A stretch of DNA of 64,000 bases from Eutreptiella sp. 'Long Island Sound 2002' (lineage: Eukaryota; Euglenozoa; Euglenophyceae; Eutreptiales; Eutreptiaceae). Of the stretch, positions 9,451 through 20,719 are shown one piece after another. The stretch covers positions 19,315,017 to 19,379,016 of the forward strand of contig OZ038379.1 of assembly GCA_964036045.1 (NCBI GenBank), given 5' to 3'. Under the pieces are notes generated by a model, which saw only the letters and a program-made list of their open reading frames with translations, made no database searches and was not told where the DNA came from. Within the stretch, counting starts at the first letter, position 1. Each line of letters starts with the position of its first letter. The position numbers were made by a program, and so were the translations under genes.

Positions 9451-10472
9451 TTTGCTTTGCTACTCATACGGCCGCCACATTTGTATACAACATAAAGACA
9501 AATCATGGATTGCCCAATCAACCCATCATGTGCGTAGCTTGGACAGGAGGTCATAACAAGTCGCGAGGAAAAGAGGCACAAATACATTGGATGCAACAGA
9601 ATTTCTGGTACCCATGAACCTTTAGACAAGATGACATGCAACATGATGCAAACAATTAATTTAATTTTTGCGAATATTTTGAATTCCACGTCATTATGTG
9701 TTCTTTTTTGATCGTTCGTGTGGAATTGATTTTTTTTCGCAATAAATTATTTTCCGCGCACAAGTAACTTTAGACACACAACTTCCCCAGAATTATTTAG
9801 CCCTAAGATTTTAACAATTCAGTCGGTATGAAGCCACAGGGACACCTTAAATGTGCTAGTGGCAGCAAGGGACAAAATCCAATCACCATGCCACTGCGGC
9901 ACTTTCACTTGGGGGTTGTTTCACTGTTTTAGACTACATTGAAGCACATCTCAACTATGGCATAGCTTGTCATGGCATTTCACGATGCCTTGCTGTTCCA
10001 CGGGGGTCGCCGCCACCCAATGTGTGACCCCGAGGACACTTTGGGAGGCTGTAAGGGGGGGGGGGGGGATCCCCACCCCGCTCCGAAAGGGGGGGGGACC
10101 CCCCCCTTCGTTGACCCAAACCCAGCACCTTTTCCGTCAAGCACCTCCAAGCACGCAAACAGACAAAGCTAACAAGACACATTGTGACCGGTCGTAGCTT
10201 ATGATTGTTTTGCTACACTGCAGCACTTTCAGTGAATGCTAAAGGCTATCAAATGTCTCTTCGGTTGCGTTGGGTCAGCTCTCTCTCCCCCCATGTGAAC
10301 CCGGTTACCGACGCATGGTCGGTGCAGTGCTTTTAGTAAGCGTGCATGCAAAACGGGTTATGCCGATTTCCATTGGCCCACAAATAGTGTCCCTTCCCCT
10401 TGCCACAAACCAAAGGGATATATGTAGAGAAACAAAGCGAGGGGACGGGCCTCAAGCACCGGAATCATCCTC
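9451..10472. other. Gene-free stretch with A+T-rich part, repeat R4 fragment and G tract
   Basis: Positions 9650-9760 are markedly A+T-rich. Positions 9928-9995 (ACTACATTGAAGCACATCTC then GGCATAG.TTGTCATGGCAT) match 20320-20395 and 31274-31345 inside unit A. A run of G lies at about 10057-10068, and G/C tracts frame 10080-10107. No gene is seen up to the 3' end of the decayed gene that follows. Confidence 0.5.
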
Positions 10473-11186
10473 CTACTCGTCGTGTGCCCTCTTCCCTGTA
10501 ATCTTGGGGCCAGCACGCTTCTTTGGCCGGGCTGCTTGCGATCTTGTAACCCGACAAGCTGCCGGCCCATCAGACATGGATTCCGATGGCACATAATCAC
10601 TAGTGCCTGAAGGGGCACTACTGTTGGAGGATGCACTTGTACTGGGGGAGGCATTGGTGGTGGAGCTGCTACTACTACTGATGCCACTACTACTACTACT
10701 ACCCTGGTTTGGCCCAAAGAGAAGAGCAGTTAGAATAGTGGGTAGGGCCGGCGGCGCAGCAGGCTTCCCCTTCGGTGGCAATGGGACCCGGAAATTGTCA
10801 AAGGCTTGCAACACCTTTGTTTTCTCCTCTTTGCTACACCCAGCATAGTCAAGGGACAGAGCGGGGTGCGCTTGTACCATGTGGTGTGGCATGGCGTATG
10901 TGCAATGCCATTTTTGGCAATCAAGCACCTTGCAGCCAGCCGGCAAGTTGGTGCTAGGGTTCATCACTGTTGGGGTTGTTGAGCTGTTTAGCCGTAGCCG
11001 ATGGTACGCGAGACTACAATTGCTGTCAATTTTCTTGCCGTGCACACTAGCGCTGCACTTGCCATCTGTGTTGCCACACCACAAGCAAAACGCGCCTTTA
11101 TCCGCACCCTCGGCCAACGTATGGCCTCGCAAAAAATGCCAGAAATATGCGACAGCATTGAAGCGTGCATGAAAAATCGGTCGCAA
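10473..11186 (-). pseudogene. C-terminal Cys/His and Ser-rich segment of the decayed large gene
   Basis: 237 codons. The first part is HARFNAVAYFWHFLRGHTL, FCLWCGNTDGKC and CKVLDCQKWHC, a likely zinc-binding arrangement. The second part is Ser/Thr/Ala-rich (a short CTA/CAG-type microsatellite underlies the Ser run near 10665-10705) and ends in a basic, nuclear-localisation-like tail. It joins the frame of 10988-11344 (LPKAVPLVPYAALGCGQCRE) by a frameshift near 11170. Confidence 0.45.
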
Positions 11187-11702
11187 TTAGGAAAAGGGTA
11201 GGGCATACGTTTTTCTCCTGGAGCATTCCTCGGCTGCTCACGGCATTGACCACAACCCAATGCCGCATACGGTACAAGCGGCACTGCCTTTGGCAAGGGG
11301 AAATGCATTAGGAAGCGCGAAAGTTGTTCAATATCATTCCGCAAGAGCTGTCAAAACCTCTCCACCGTTGCATTTGGTACAACAAAATGTGCATCAGCAT
11401 CACAAACATTGTGCACCTTTTGCAAGAAACACCCATTCCAACGCCAAAATCACCCAAAAACGGAAGAGGAAATGAATTGGCCGTGGATTTCATACGGACT
11501 GCCTTCCAATTTCGCAACGGTGGGGAACATTTGGAGCTCTGCATGCATAACCTTTACCCCCCAAAAAAACCCGACGTTGCACTTCTTGCCATTGTGGTTC
11601 ACGAGTGCAAAAAATATCAAACTGCTGGACACGGTCGTTTTTCTAGGGGGTGGTGAGGACAGCTTGTGGGGATGCTGGTTGTTGGTTGCGTAATAATTGA
11701 TG

Positions 11703-12437
11703 TTAATTCTGTGTTCCAGCCTGCAGGTCCGAATTCACGACAATGTTCAACAACTGTTGAATGTGGATGTGACGACCCTCAAAAGCCACAAACACCAACT
11801 GGTCCGTGTCCTCGGCTGCTTGCAACAAACCATGATATTCACAGGTGGTGTCATTTTGCAGCGATTCACGTGCAATCTCCAAAGCGGGAACATCTTGATC
11901 CGAGGAATCTTCCGGGTCGGAGGCAGGATTAGAATTAGGGTCGGGCGCGCACTCAGAGTCAGTATCAGAATCCAACTCGCGCATTGCAGCATTGTCAATG
12001 CACACAGCAAATGAGGACAATATGCCAATCCCATTGTCGTCCCACACCCAAAAATCACCTGCCTCATAACAGAGTGTTGGGACTTCAAGCAGTACTGCCT
12101 CGGCATTCTGCCGACCGGCCATCCAACGTAGATATGGGTTAAAATCTGTAACAAGACATGGGCCAGCCATGCGTGGATTCACGTTGTCTCCCACACAGCC
12201 ACGATGACAGGAAGTACCAACCCAATCGGGGTCCTTTCCGTGCCATATCGTAGCAATCCCGACCCCGGCCCGTGCACAACTAAGGACGTTGTCGGCCGTA
12301 AGCAGCGAGTTGCGGGAGGCACTGCGCAAAATTCCAATGTAATCCTCTGCACCTTGGTTTCCTCGTTCACAAACGAAGTGCTCGGAGTAGGGGAAGCGGT
12401 GGCCTTGGAGGTGGACATTCCCCAATTGGCACTGCAT
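11703..12437 (-). pseudogene. C-terminal-half segment of the decayed large gene
   Basis: About 244 codons carry CQLGNVHLQG, FVCERGNQGAEDYIGIL, WHGKDPDWVG, an acidic low-complexity stretch (ELDSDTDSECAPDP then SDPEDSSDQD) and then VFVAFEGRHIHIQQLL. It is in the same frame as the N-terminal segment, so the two frameshifts on either side of 12179-13543 compensate each other. Confidence 0.5.
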
Positions 12438-13543
12438 CTCCTACTCAAAAAAGGGCACAATATTGAGATAACCGTGTCGCCACCCTTCATGGCATGGGAT
12501 CCAATCAGCACACCACGAATACGCTTGTCGATGTGGCGGCGATCAGCGTTGGTGGTGGCGCCAAAATGGGTTAGGGTAACGTCACAAAGAGGCAAACGGG
12601 GAGAAAAGTCGACAGGTTTTTGGTCGAATGAGGCGAAGCACTTCGTGCGGTGGGCATCACCATCGCTGTTCAACGTGGCAATTGGCTCAAAAACCGGAGC
12701 CAAAGGTTCCCACATACGAAAAAGGTCCCGGAAGCTCTGAGCCTCATCCTCAGCCGTAAATATGTTGCACGTCAATTTGAAACTGATTGGCACCATTGCA
12801 TGCATTTCACGGCTGTGACGCGCAACACCGCAAATGGAGACATGCCGGGCTAAATGCCAATCCCCGTTTGACAAATGCTTCATGACGTTGATGACGCTCT
12901 GAATGCCGGTGTATGGGATCCGCTCCTTGACGCAATCACACAATCCTACAAAGAAGAGTCCATTCTCCACAGGGTCCCGGGCCACGGACAGCCGAGGTAG
13001 AAGGGAGGCGTCGTCCTTCAAAGTGTGTATGGGGCACCGCTCCAATCCCGACCAAATACTCCCCAACAAGGTGCGGACCTTGTCACGCCGCAAGTGGCCT
13101 TGCAGATTGAATGGGTTCTCAGCCCTCTGGAATTGTTTCAAAAACGGAGATGAGGGCACAATTCCGGCCTTGTAAAAAGTATGCAAGAGCCTCCGACCCC
13201 CCAAGCGCAATGTGAGCAACTCAACGTCCCGTTCCTGCTCCGTGTACTTCTGCAACAGCTGTGGGGTAACGGCTTGCTCCAAAAGGGCCACGCAATATCG
13301 AAGATTGTGACCTTGCGACATGTGATGCTCCAAAAAAAAAGGCCAACACGGTGGAAGTTTTTGGTGCGCAGTGCGATCACCATTTTTTTTGGAGGCCGTG
13401 TGAGCAACACCGCGCAATGACACAATTTTGCGGTGAGCATTTAGCGTAGCCAGGGGAACGTGTTTTTGGTGCAAGAGTTCGCTCAGCTGTTGCACACCCA
13501 ATCGCAAATAATCAGTCCTAGGCATGGCATTGATGGCATTCAA
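12179..13543 (-). pseudogene. Central segment of the decayed large gene, about 450 codons
   Basis: This is the longest non-repetitive open frame in the window. It is entered from the preceding frame by a one-base shift around 13545. It contains ARHVSICGVARHSREMHAM, LFRMWEPLAP and NSDGDAHRTKCFASFD, and has the mixed composition of a globular protein. The acidic SDGDAHR motif sits where a catalytic carboxylate could be, but no established DDE or DEDD spacing can be shown by eye. The last about 85 codons (12179-12435) are shadow: homologous-looking sequence moves to the frame of 11703-12437. Confidence 0.5.
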
Positions 13544-13742
13544 CCACCTTGTTCAATGCCACCGAGTCCTTCAACTGCGTGCAGTGCTCGCAACACTTTT
13601 CCCCATCATGCATTGTGCCATCACACACAACACTGAAGACCACGTTGTGACCCGGCAGCCAACTAATGGGCGGCGAATTTGGGATCGCCCCGGGAGTGTG
13701 TATCGCAAATGGATACAACTTGTAACATGTTTTTGGTGTGAG

Positions 13743-14126
13743 TTACTCCGGGCAAAACCCTCGGCAAGTAGCAAACCCGGCGTCATCCACCTCCACCATC
13801 ACCTCGTCTGCGGGCCCAACACATGGGTCTGCTTCCGCAACTGGGGGCGGATTACTCTCCTCCTCAAAAGCGAAATCGCTCGGCACGGCTTGCACCCTTT
13901 CAGCCATGAAATTTTGGCTTGGAATGTGCAACTGCACCTCCCTACACGCTGGAGAGTCGCAATGTTGCTTGAGTTGCTTGATTTGGAATACCTTCACACG
14001 CCCCCATTTGCGCCTGCAATCACATTCGTAATCTTGCCAGGGGTAATTGTCTTGCATTCGCTTCTTGTGGGTCTTGCCTTGAAGGTGTGCTTGAATAGCC
14101 TGATCCGTGACGGACCGTAACACCAT
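13743..14126 (-). pseudogene. N-terminal segment of the decayed large gene
   Basis: 127 codons from the candidate ATG at 14126. It has H-containing helix-like sequence (AHLQGKTHKKR), then C-x-C and H-C-x4-C that could bind zinc, then an acidic stretch (MVEVDDAG). After the TAA the same frame continues without another break to 13518 (YPFAIHTPGAIPNSPP, then CCEHCTQL), so the TAA looks like a point nonsense change rather than the true end. An A-rich run (14136-14151) lies just upstream of the ATG. Confidence 0.5.
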
Positions 14127-14204
14127 TCCGCACTAAAAAAAAAAAAGAAAAACAAGCATACCGCGTGTGGTAGGGCATTATCTAAGATGTTTGAAGCTTG
14201 GAGG

Positions 14205-15107
14205 ATACCCACCGCTTCAGAGCGGGGGACAAAATCAGAAGTGGCCCACAAGTGGGCAAGGTGGCTACATAACCCGTGCCGCCTGGGGGACGCCCACCGC
14301 TTCAGAGCGGGTGACAGAATCAGAAATGGCCCACAAGTGGGCAAGCTGAGTACATAACCCCTACCGCATTGGGGGTCCCCACCGATTCGGAGAGGAGGAC
14401 AGAATCAAAGGTGGCCCACAAGTGGGCAAGGTGGCTACATAACCCCTGCCGCATTGGGGGATCCCCACCGCTTCAGAGCAGGGACACAATCAGAAGTGGC
14501 TCACAAGTGGGCAAGGTGGCTACATATCCCTTGCCGCCTGGGGGATCCCCACCACTTCAGAGCGGGGGACAGAATTAGAAGTGGCCCACAAGTGGGCAAG
14601 CTGGTTACATAACCCGTGCCGATTGGGGGGTCCCCACCGCTTCAGAGCGGGGGACAAAATCAGAAGTGGCCCACAAGTGGGCAAGGTGGCTACATAACTC
14701 CTGCCGCCTGGGGGATCCCCACCGCTTCAGAGCAGGGGACACAATCAAAAGTGGCCCACAAGTGGGCAAGGTGGCTACATAACCCCTGCCGATTGGGGGA
14801 TCCCCACCGCTTCAGAGCAGGGGACAGGATCAGAAGTGGCCCACAAGTGGGCAAGGTGGCTACATAACCCCGGCCGATTTAGGGGGTCCCCACCGCTTCA
14901 GAGCGGGGGATAAAATCAGAGGTGGCCCACGAGTGGGCAAGGTAGCGACATAACCCGTGCCGATTGGCGGATCCCCACCGCTTCACAGCGGGGGACAATA
15001 TCAGAAGTGGCCCACAGGTGGGCAAGGTGGCTACATAACCCTTGCCGATTGGGGGATCCCCACCGCTTCAGAGCGGGGGACAGAGTCAGAAGTGGCCCAC
15101 AAGCGCC
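14205..15107. repeat. 85-bp minisatellite, array 1 (about 10.6 units)
   Basis: Units repeat every 85 bp and contain CACCGCTTCAGAGCGGGGGA, GTGGCCCACAAGTGGGCAAG and GTGGCTACATAACCC. Each holds the perfect inverted repeat GCCCAC-AA-GTGGGC and a second short one around CCGCTTCAGAGCGG. Units differ from each other by a few percent or more. It is the same family as the arrays at 28358-28612 and 45908-48732 but lies in the opposite orientation. The last unit is truncated at about 15107. Confidence 0.95.
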
Positions 15108-15184
15108 GACAAACCACATTGTTCCGTGCTACAATTTTGGGGTCCGTAGAGGGGGGGGGGGGGGGGGGCTTTGGGGTCGGGTCC
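15108..15184. other. G18 tract and junction sequence
   Basis: A run of 18 G at 15151-15168 separates the minisatellite array from repeat R4. No gene is seen. Confidence 0.6.
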
Positions 15185-15600
15185 CGTGTGTTGTTCCCTT
15201 TTTTCAACTCTAATGTTGCACGCCGCCACCTGAAAAAAAACACGAAATTGAAAATGGACCGCAACTAGACCTATTTATGCCGATGATTGGGCACATTTGT
15301 TGAGCCAAACAATGAATTTTGCAATCATTGAGAAACATAAGGTAAACGGCTATCCTTGTAGGTAGACTGTTGTAGCATTGTTCACATAACTAAATGAGTT
15401 GCACCGCACAACGGAACGCCAATTATCATAATGGGCTACAAGAAAGCTCTGCGGTGTCCTTTGGCCACAGCTACGAAATGATACCGAACATTATGAACAA
15501 CTTGCGCAACTATCGGCTGCGGACCCCGCCCCCGCCCCTGCGCCCCCCCCCCCCCCCTCTAGAACATTAAGGGGGATCATGTGAAGTCTGCACTGCCGTT
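15185..15600. repeat. Dispersed repeat R4 with conserved small ORF
   Basis: It matches 20383-20715 (and 31337-31669) over about 330 bp, from TTGTTCCCTTTTTTCAACTC. The end (ATTAAGGGGGAT.ATGTGAA near 15568-15588) matches 22533-22552, about 1.8 kb further on in unit A. The 15-kb copy therefore looks like an internally shortened relative of a longer element. The plus-strand frame from ATG 15394 reads MSCTAQRNANYHNGLQ...FGHSY..I.NIMNNL. It parallels the frame in unit A with mostly conservative changes, which suggests coding origin. Confidence 0.65.
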
Positions 15601-17787
15601 GTCACAGTACTATTGCGCTGCATCACAGCACCCAATTGGCTGCTTTGGCTTGTGGGTGGCAGCTTGCCCACAAGGATAGGACGGAGATGCGCAACATACA
15701 TAAAAAAAGTCCCTAGTCTTCCATAATACGCGAGGAAGAAGTTTTAGAAGAAATTCATTCTTTCCCCCAGTGGACTTTGACCAAATGGCTTTCCACACCG
15801 TGCCCCCGCTTATTGACGCCCAAGACATTATGTTGATGTTTTTGGCCAAAGAGAAGAACATTACATCAAGGGGGAGCCTCTCCTAGACGCCGCCACAGTG
15901 GGTGTTGTCTGGCACAGACTGACCTGAGGCAGCTGTTGGGACATGACGCCAATAAAGCTCTGTTACACAAGGGAAAAAATGTGTGAGTCGTGCGGAAAAC
16001 ACATGTGGCAGGAATGCAAGATTAATGCAAAATCCGTGAGAAAGTTGCGTTCGCCAAATTCATGTGAATCTATATTGCTGTTGTGCACCAGGGTGTGGAT
16101 GTGAACACAATTCCAAAGTACTTCATTTTCCTCAAGTTGAGCAAAAGAGAGCACGCGGGCACAATGGCATGGTGGCATGCATAAAAATGTGTCCAAAATT
16201 CATCACATAGGACCCAAATTAAAAAAAAACGGTTCACAAAGGGTTCACCAAGACTCATCATACCAACATCCACAAGATTGTGAAAGGAGAGTCGTGGTTT
16301 GATCTTAATTGGTCTCCCATGATTGGAACCTCCCTAACGGTGGTGCTTTTATGGTTTAGAGTAATGCGAATCACACTTTCAACATCATTAAATTTCATAA
16401 ATCCGAAGTACGCTTGAGGATCCGTGATGCATATCTTAGAAAGGCATTCCAAACCAAATTCCCCACCCACGCAACCAACCACAACAACGACATTGCGACC
16501 ACAGTAGAATAATGGATGCGTGAACAAAAAAATATCTTGCCATTGTCTTCAAAACTACACGAATTCCAGGGACCATGTCATGCATGTTGTTTTGTAAAAT
16601 ACATTCTAAGTACCAACGGGATGGGACCTCTTTACACCGCAACTCCTTCCACCCAAACAAAATCAAACGTGGTGGAGTATTATTAGTGAAATTGTGATGT
16701 CCATGACATTGGGCCCCAAAATGTTAGGCCATCGTTGCACAAGACTCAACCAATGAAGGTCAATGTCCATACACATGATTGTCTACCACAGCTCTACCCT
16801 GCGATACAACCATTCTAGTCGAAAAGTATTCATCGAATTATGCCAACTGGGCACGCACCCCAGGTGAGGTGGCAAAGCAGTGGTAGTAATACTCATGCAA
16901 GGTTAAAGGAGATGACGCGGCCTCCCATCATGACAAAACGCGAATGACAACTATTTGGTCATGATATGCCTCTGTTGCATGCACTTAACCTTGTCAACGC
17001 CAACACCATGCCGTCTCGGACCGTGATTCGCCTACGAGGTAGGAATCAGCAATTGTCCGGGGCACTTGAGACCTCCCTGTCGAATGGACTCAAGGTGGAG
17101 ATCACCACGCATCTCTGCAAGACCTGAAAAGAGGACATGCAGAAGAATGTTGCGGTCAAAGACGTAGGAGTCGAAGACGGAGCAGCAGCGGGGGGGGGGG
17201 GGAGTGGAAAATTGTGTGTGGGGTCCAAGTAGGATCTTAATTGTTGGATTTTCGTAAGAATTTTGTATAACAATCCAAGAGGCCTAACGGGTTGTTTTCA
17301 ATCATGTGTGCCCTTGTAGATGCTTGGTTACCAATGCAACTGCTATATTGATTTGCAACCAAATCACATTCAAGTACTTTGTGACACCGTGATGATGATG
17401 ATGTGGGGGGGAGGGGGGTTGAAGAGGAGTAGGTGAGGGACATGTTGATCATGTGGTTGGAAAATATGGCCCTTGCCGTTGGTGCTAGGTGTGGAGGTTG
17501 AAGTGCCTTAGGGAGGACATTGAACATGAGCGCTTTGCACTGTCCTCAGGCACTCCCAGACCTTGGCCAAGCATGTTTGGCAGGACGCAGCCTCACGCCT
17601 AGTGCGTGCCATTGACGGTTGTGCTATTCCAGGGTAGGCATTAGTATTTTCCTTTTTCTTGTCTTGTGTCGTAGGCTGACATGGGCGCGTTATGTATCAC
17701 ATCTGTTCCACCCGCATGGTACGAGCTCATGAAGGCAAGGGTATGTAGCCATTTGCTTGCTCCACAATAACGGCACCCAAAAGGACA
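15601..17787. other. Stretch of about 2.2 kb without a supported gene
   Basis: Several unconvincing open frames lie here, chiefly on the minus strand (15963-16273, 16258-16666, 17046-17527). A G tract occupies about 17190-17202 and GAT repeats lie near 17391-17402. No repeats shared with the rest of the window were noticed. This is the most single-copy-looking part of the window. Confidence 0.4.
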
Positions 17788-18307
17788 CCCACTTTTCCAA
17801 GCACAGTCTTGAGTACTCTTTGAACTTCTTGAGTCAGTGCAAAAAAAAAAAAAGAAGAAGCGTTCAAATGCCTGCCACACTGCCGGTGGCCGCTGTGCCG
17901 GGTGTCGGCTACGGTGCTGCATGCAAAGCAGGATTTTTTTGTCGCCCTATTGATACCCCCACCGACCCGATGCCCGACGGTGACGCGGTGGCGGCGGCAC
18001 CTCTCCCCCCTCCCATTGTACCACCGAGTAGCTCTTACACGTGCTCGGTAAAAAGGTTGAGCAGGGCACGGCAGTGGCCCCAGCTAGAAATAAGGCAAAA
18101 AATCATCTTCCACCAGGCGGAATGTGTGTGGAATGCGCTGTCATGGTGCGCAATGTGTGCAGCATGAGTTATCATGCTGCGGAATAGGTCCCCGCTACTT
18201 GGGTCATTACTTGGGACTCTCATCCAAAACAAAACCTTTATACAGCCTGCATACATGTTTCCTCTTGTATCCCTCGTTTTTTGTAGACTAAAGTGTTTTT
18301 GTTAGTC

Positions 18308-18555
18308 ATGGACTCCCTAAAGGCTGTGCTATCATGGCTACAAGTGCAAGGTGAGCTCCCCACACGACGTGATTTAGAACGGGATATTCACTTGTATGGA
18401 AGGCGGTTCACCCAAGAGCACATCGAGAACGCAACGTGGAACGTGGTTTGGCCAAGATTCGGTGGCTGCGCGATTGGTTGCAGGTCATGCCTCAGGGTTT
18501 CTTGTTAGAATTGCCCCCTCTTTCACCTCCTCCGACCCCTCTGCTACGTGCGTAG
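18308..18555 (+). pseudogene. Small protein gene, copy 1, broken by a 1-bp deletion
   Basis: It starts at ATG 18308 (MDSLKAVLSWLQ, then LPTRRDLERDIHLYGRRFTQ). The frame is lost near residue 48: GTGGTTTGGCC here against GTGGATTAGGCC at 29392-29403. If one base is allowed for, it continues as KI.WLRDWLQVMPQGFLLEL and a Pro-rich tail to TAG 18553-18555, about 82 residues. The paralogous copy is broken at the same spot by a stop instead. The parent was a small, basic, amphipathic protein of unknown family. A GTA microsatellite starts at the stop codon. Confidence 0.45.
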
Positions 18556-19128
18556 TAGTAGTAGTAGTAGCGTTGGCACATGGTTGGTAGAGGATTGGAA
18601 GAGGGTTGGCAGAAGTTTGGCAGAGTGGCAGAGGGTTGATAAATATGATGTCATCCATGCTCCGAATTGTGGTTTGCTATGGCTTTGTGAATTCGGGCTA
18701 CTTATTTGGTAGCTGCTACGCAACTCCGGCATAATTCTTCCTCTTTAAGAGCTAGGGCTTGACCAGTTCAAATGTCCTTGCACAACACAAAATGTGGCAG
18801 TGGTCCCACTTGTGCAGCCTAGTAGCCATATGGGCCAGTACTAAGTCTTGATGCCAAAAGCTGGGTCATTCTACATGACGCCGACATGCGGAAAAATCAA
18901 AAAGGTATACATCTCGTACCCTGTCAAGATGCCCTATCGAGGAGAAATCCAGGGAGCGAAAAAGAATCAAGGAATAAAACCAGTTGAATAACCTCCAATC
19001 TCCCAACATCCAAACAACGAGGAAGCATACCTCGTGTCATTTCAGCGTACCCACATCCGGGAGTACTCAAACTAGCTACATTACCCCTACCTAATAGGGT
19101 TTGGGTACAAAAAGCAACTAAATCGCCA
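18556..19128. other. No supported gene
   Basis: After the GTA repeat (18554-18572) the sequence is ordinary. A minus-strand frame at 18924-19220 (98 aa) is open in both copies of A (29879-30175) but overlaps the plus-strand coding-like frame that follows. Confidence 0.4.
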
Positions 19129-19545
19129 ATGTCAAATGCAATCCCAGTGCCAACACAATATATCCACTCTCCACGCTGGCAAATTTGGGAGAAACTGAAA
19201 TGCCAATTCACTCGTGCCATGACGGGATCCTACATTCTGGAGAAATCAAAGTGGCCATATGACCCTTGCTTGACACTTCTAGGTGTGGCGGGTAAAGGCG
19301 GAGGAGATAGACGGGGAGGAAAAGGATTTCGAAGCCCTTTTGGAGGACGTCAAATGAAGCCCTGGTTGCAAGCCTACAGAGGAATGTAAGGGGCATTTGC
19401 AAAAAGTGCATGGTTTGAAGGATGGAGAGCAATCAAAGTGGCGACATCTCGTGTGGCTTCTGCGGCTCACCACAAGGCACAAGATGAAAGCTGTAGAGAT
19501 AAATGTTGCCTTCTTGTTTACCCATACGGAGGACAAATTAAGGTT
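19129..19545 (+). pseudogene. Coding-like frame with one TAA
   Basis: From ATG 19129 the frame reads MSNAIPVPTQYIHSPRWQIW, FTRAMTGSYILEKSKWPYDP and a Gly/Arg-rich stretch to TAA 19387-19389. It then continues in frame as AKSAWFEGWRAIKVATSRVA and CCLLVYPYGGQIKVSI. The 30084-30500 copy has the same TAA, so the break predates the duplication. A second plus frame (KAEEIDGEEKDFEALLEDVK, then from 19397) and minus-strand frames also look protein-like, so the true reading may switch frames. No family is recognised. Confidence 0.3.
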
Positions 19546-19644
19546 TCCATCTAAACACTACCTTCTTAGCATCGCCAAATCGGTGAGGACTCCCATTGCC
19601 TAAAACAGCCACGGCCTCTCATGCTCCCCACATTAGGCAATAGC

Positions 19645-20088
19645 CTATGGTGTGTGGTACGGTGCATGTTGTTCAACATATGACTCACGGTGAAGAGAAA
19701 TGCGCATTGGGAGTCGTAGACGCTTTGTTGTACGGTTGGCCATCCCGTCATCTCCACTGTTCTGCCTATAATTCGTGGCAAGCTTCCGAAAGCCGTTAGC
19801 ATATGGATGATGCGAAGTCGGAGAGTGTTGTCTATTACAAGTGGGCTTTGTGAACAACTCAACCACAAAGTTGATACCTACATGGACAACACTTGGGGAA
19901 AACAGAAATGTGGCAACACCAATCATGGAGGGCAACATGATGCCACACAAGTATGTCATCATTAAGGGGGGGGGGGGGGGGTTCACAGAATGTTGGTAGG
20001 AAACTCTACAGTGTACACGCGTCGGGTGTGTGATTTTGATGTGATGGCCTTGGCGACTACATTCAAGCACTACGGTCCACCTCGTCAT
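19645..20088 (-). CDS. Uncertain open frame, 147 aa
   Basis: The minus strand is open from 20088 to 19645. The part after the G16 tract (19966-19981) is the better candidate: MMTYLCGIMLPSMIGVATFL followed by a basic C-terminus, 105 aa, and it is intact in the other copy (30600-30917). The plus strand is also protein-like across the same bases (HPVISTVLPIIRGKLPKAV, then YMDNTWGKQKCGN), with one TAG. Substitutions between copies do not favour either strand. Confidence 0.2.
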   Translation of the reverse strand: MTRWTVVLECSRQGHHIKITHPTRVHCRVSYQHSVNPPPPPLMMTYLCGIMLPSMIGVATFLFSPSVVHVGINFVVELFTKPTCNRQHSPTSHHPYANGFRKLATNYRQNSGDDGMANRTTKRLRLPMRISLHRESYVEQHAPYHTP

Positions 20089-20319
20089 GGTATTGCATGA
20101 TACCTTGGTAACGCCTTTTGCACTGTCGCATATGCCACGCCTAATCCAAAATTAAAGGTAAACAAAAATCAAAATTGACCATAACGTGTTTGAATAATAT
20201 TGGTGGTTAACAATGTCTTCATTAAGAAACATTGTATTATAAAAATGGCAAATGTCAAGTTCCACTAATGCAAAATTCTAGAGATCACTGTTGCATGTGT
20301 CCATTATGTGATGTGTTTC

Positions 20320-20719
20320 AGACTACGTTGAAGCACATCTCAACTACGGCATAGTTTGTCATGGCATTTCACGATGCCTTGTTGTTCCCTTTTTTCAACT
20401 CTATCGTTGAATGCCGCCACCTGAACCAAACACGAAATTGAAAATGGACCGCAACCAAACTTAATTAAGCCGATAATTGGGCACGTTTGTTGAGCCAAAC
20501 AATAAACTTTGCAATCATTGAGAAACATAAGGTAAAAGGCTGTCCATGCAGGTAGATTGTTGTTGACATAACCAAATGAGTTGCACCGCACAACGCAACG
20601 CCAACTATCATCATGGGCTACAGGCATTCTTTGCGATGCCCTTTGGCTACAGCTACGACACCATATCCAACATGATGAACAACTTGAGCGAGCATCAGCT
20701 ACGAACACACCGGGGGTAG
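20320..20719 (+). repeat. Repeat R4 in A1, with 47-codon ORF at 20576-20719
   Basis: The left part (20320-20395) matches 9928-9995 and the rest matches 15185-15520. The ORF at ATG 20576 reads MSCTAQRNANYHHGLQAFF, MPFGYSYDTISNMMNNL and stops at TAG 20717. Against the 15394 frame the pattern is QRNANYH.GLQ....FG.SY..I.N.MNNL....LRT, so the reading frame seems to have been selected. The family is unknown and this is probably a mobile-element remnant. Confidence 0.5.

Larger units (their letters stand above)
10473..14126 (-). pseudogene. Decayed large gene, possibly transposon-derived, with Cys/His clusters
   Basis: Six open segments on the minus strand read as one protein when followed across frames. 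Order: an N-terminal zinc-type cluster (CDCRRKWG...HCDSPAC); CCEHCTQL; a long central region with SDGDAHR; an acidic Asp/Ser linker; an FLMHF..CGQCREQ segment; then a Cys/His-rich segment (FCLWCGNTDGKC and CQKWHC). A Ser-rich stretch and a basic tail (RPKKRAGPKITGKRAHDE) follow, with the stop at 10475-10473. Interruptions are an in-frame TAA near 13743, one-base-type frameshifts near 13545, 12435 and 11170, a further break between about 11700 and 11632, and in-frame TGAs near 11450 and 11350. The size, Cys clusters, lack of visible introns and a basic tail suggest a DNA-binding mobile-element protein. I could not name a superfamily, and no terminal inverted repeats are visible. Confidence 0.55.

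Noticed and set aside
10473-14126. Assignment to a named transposase superfamily (KDZ, hAT, PIF/Harbinger)
   Set aside because: None of the diagnostic motifs or spacings could be confirmed by eye, and no terminal repeats were found.
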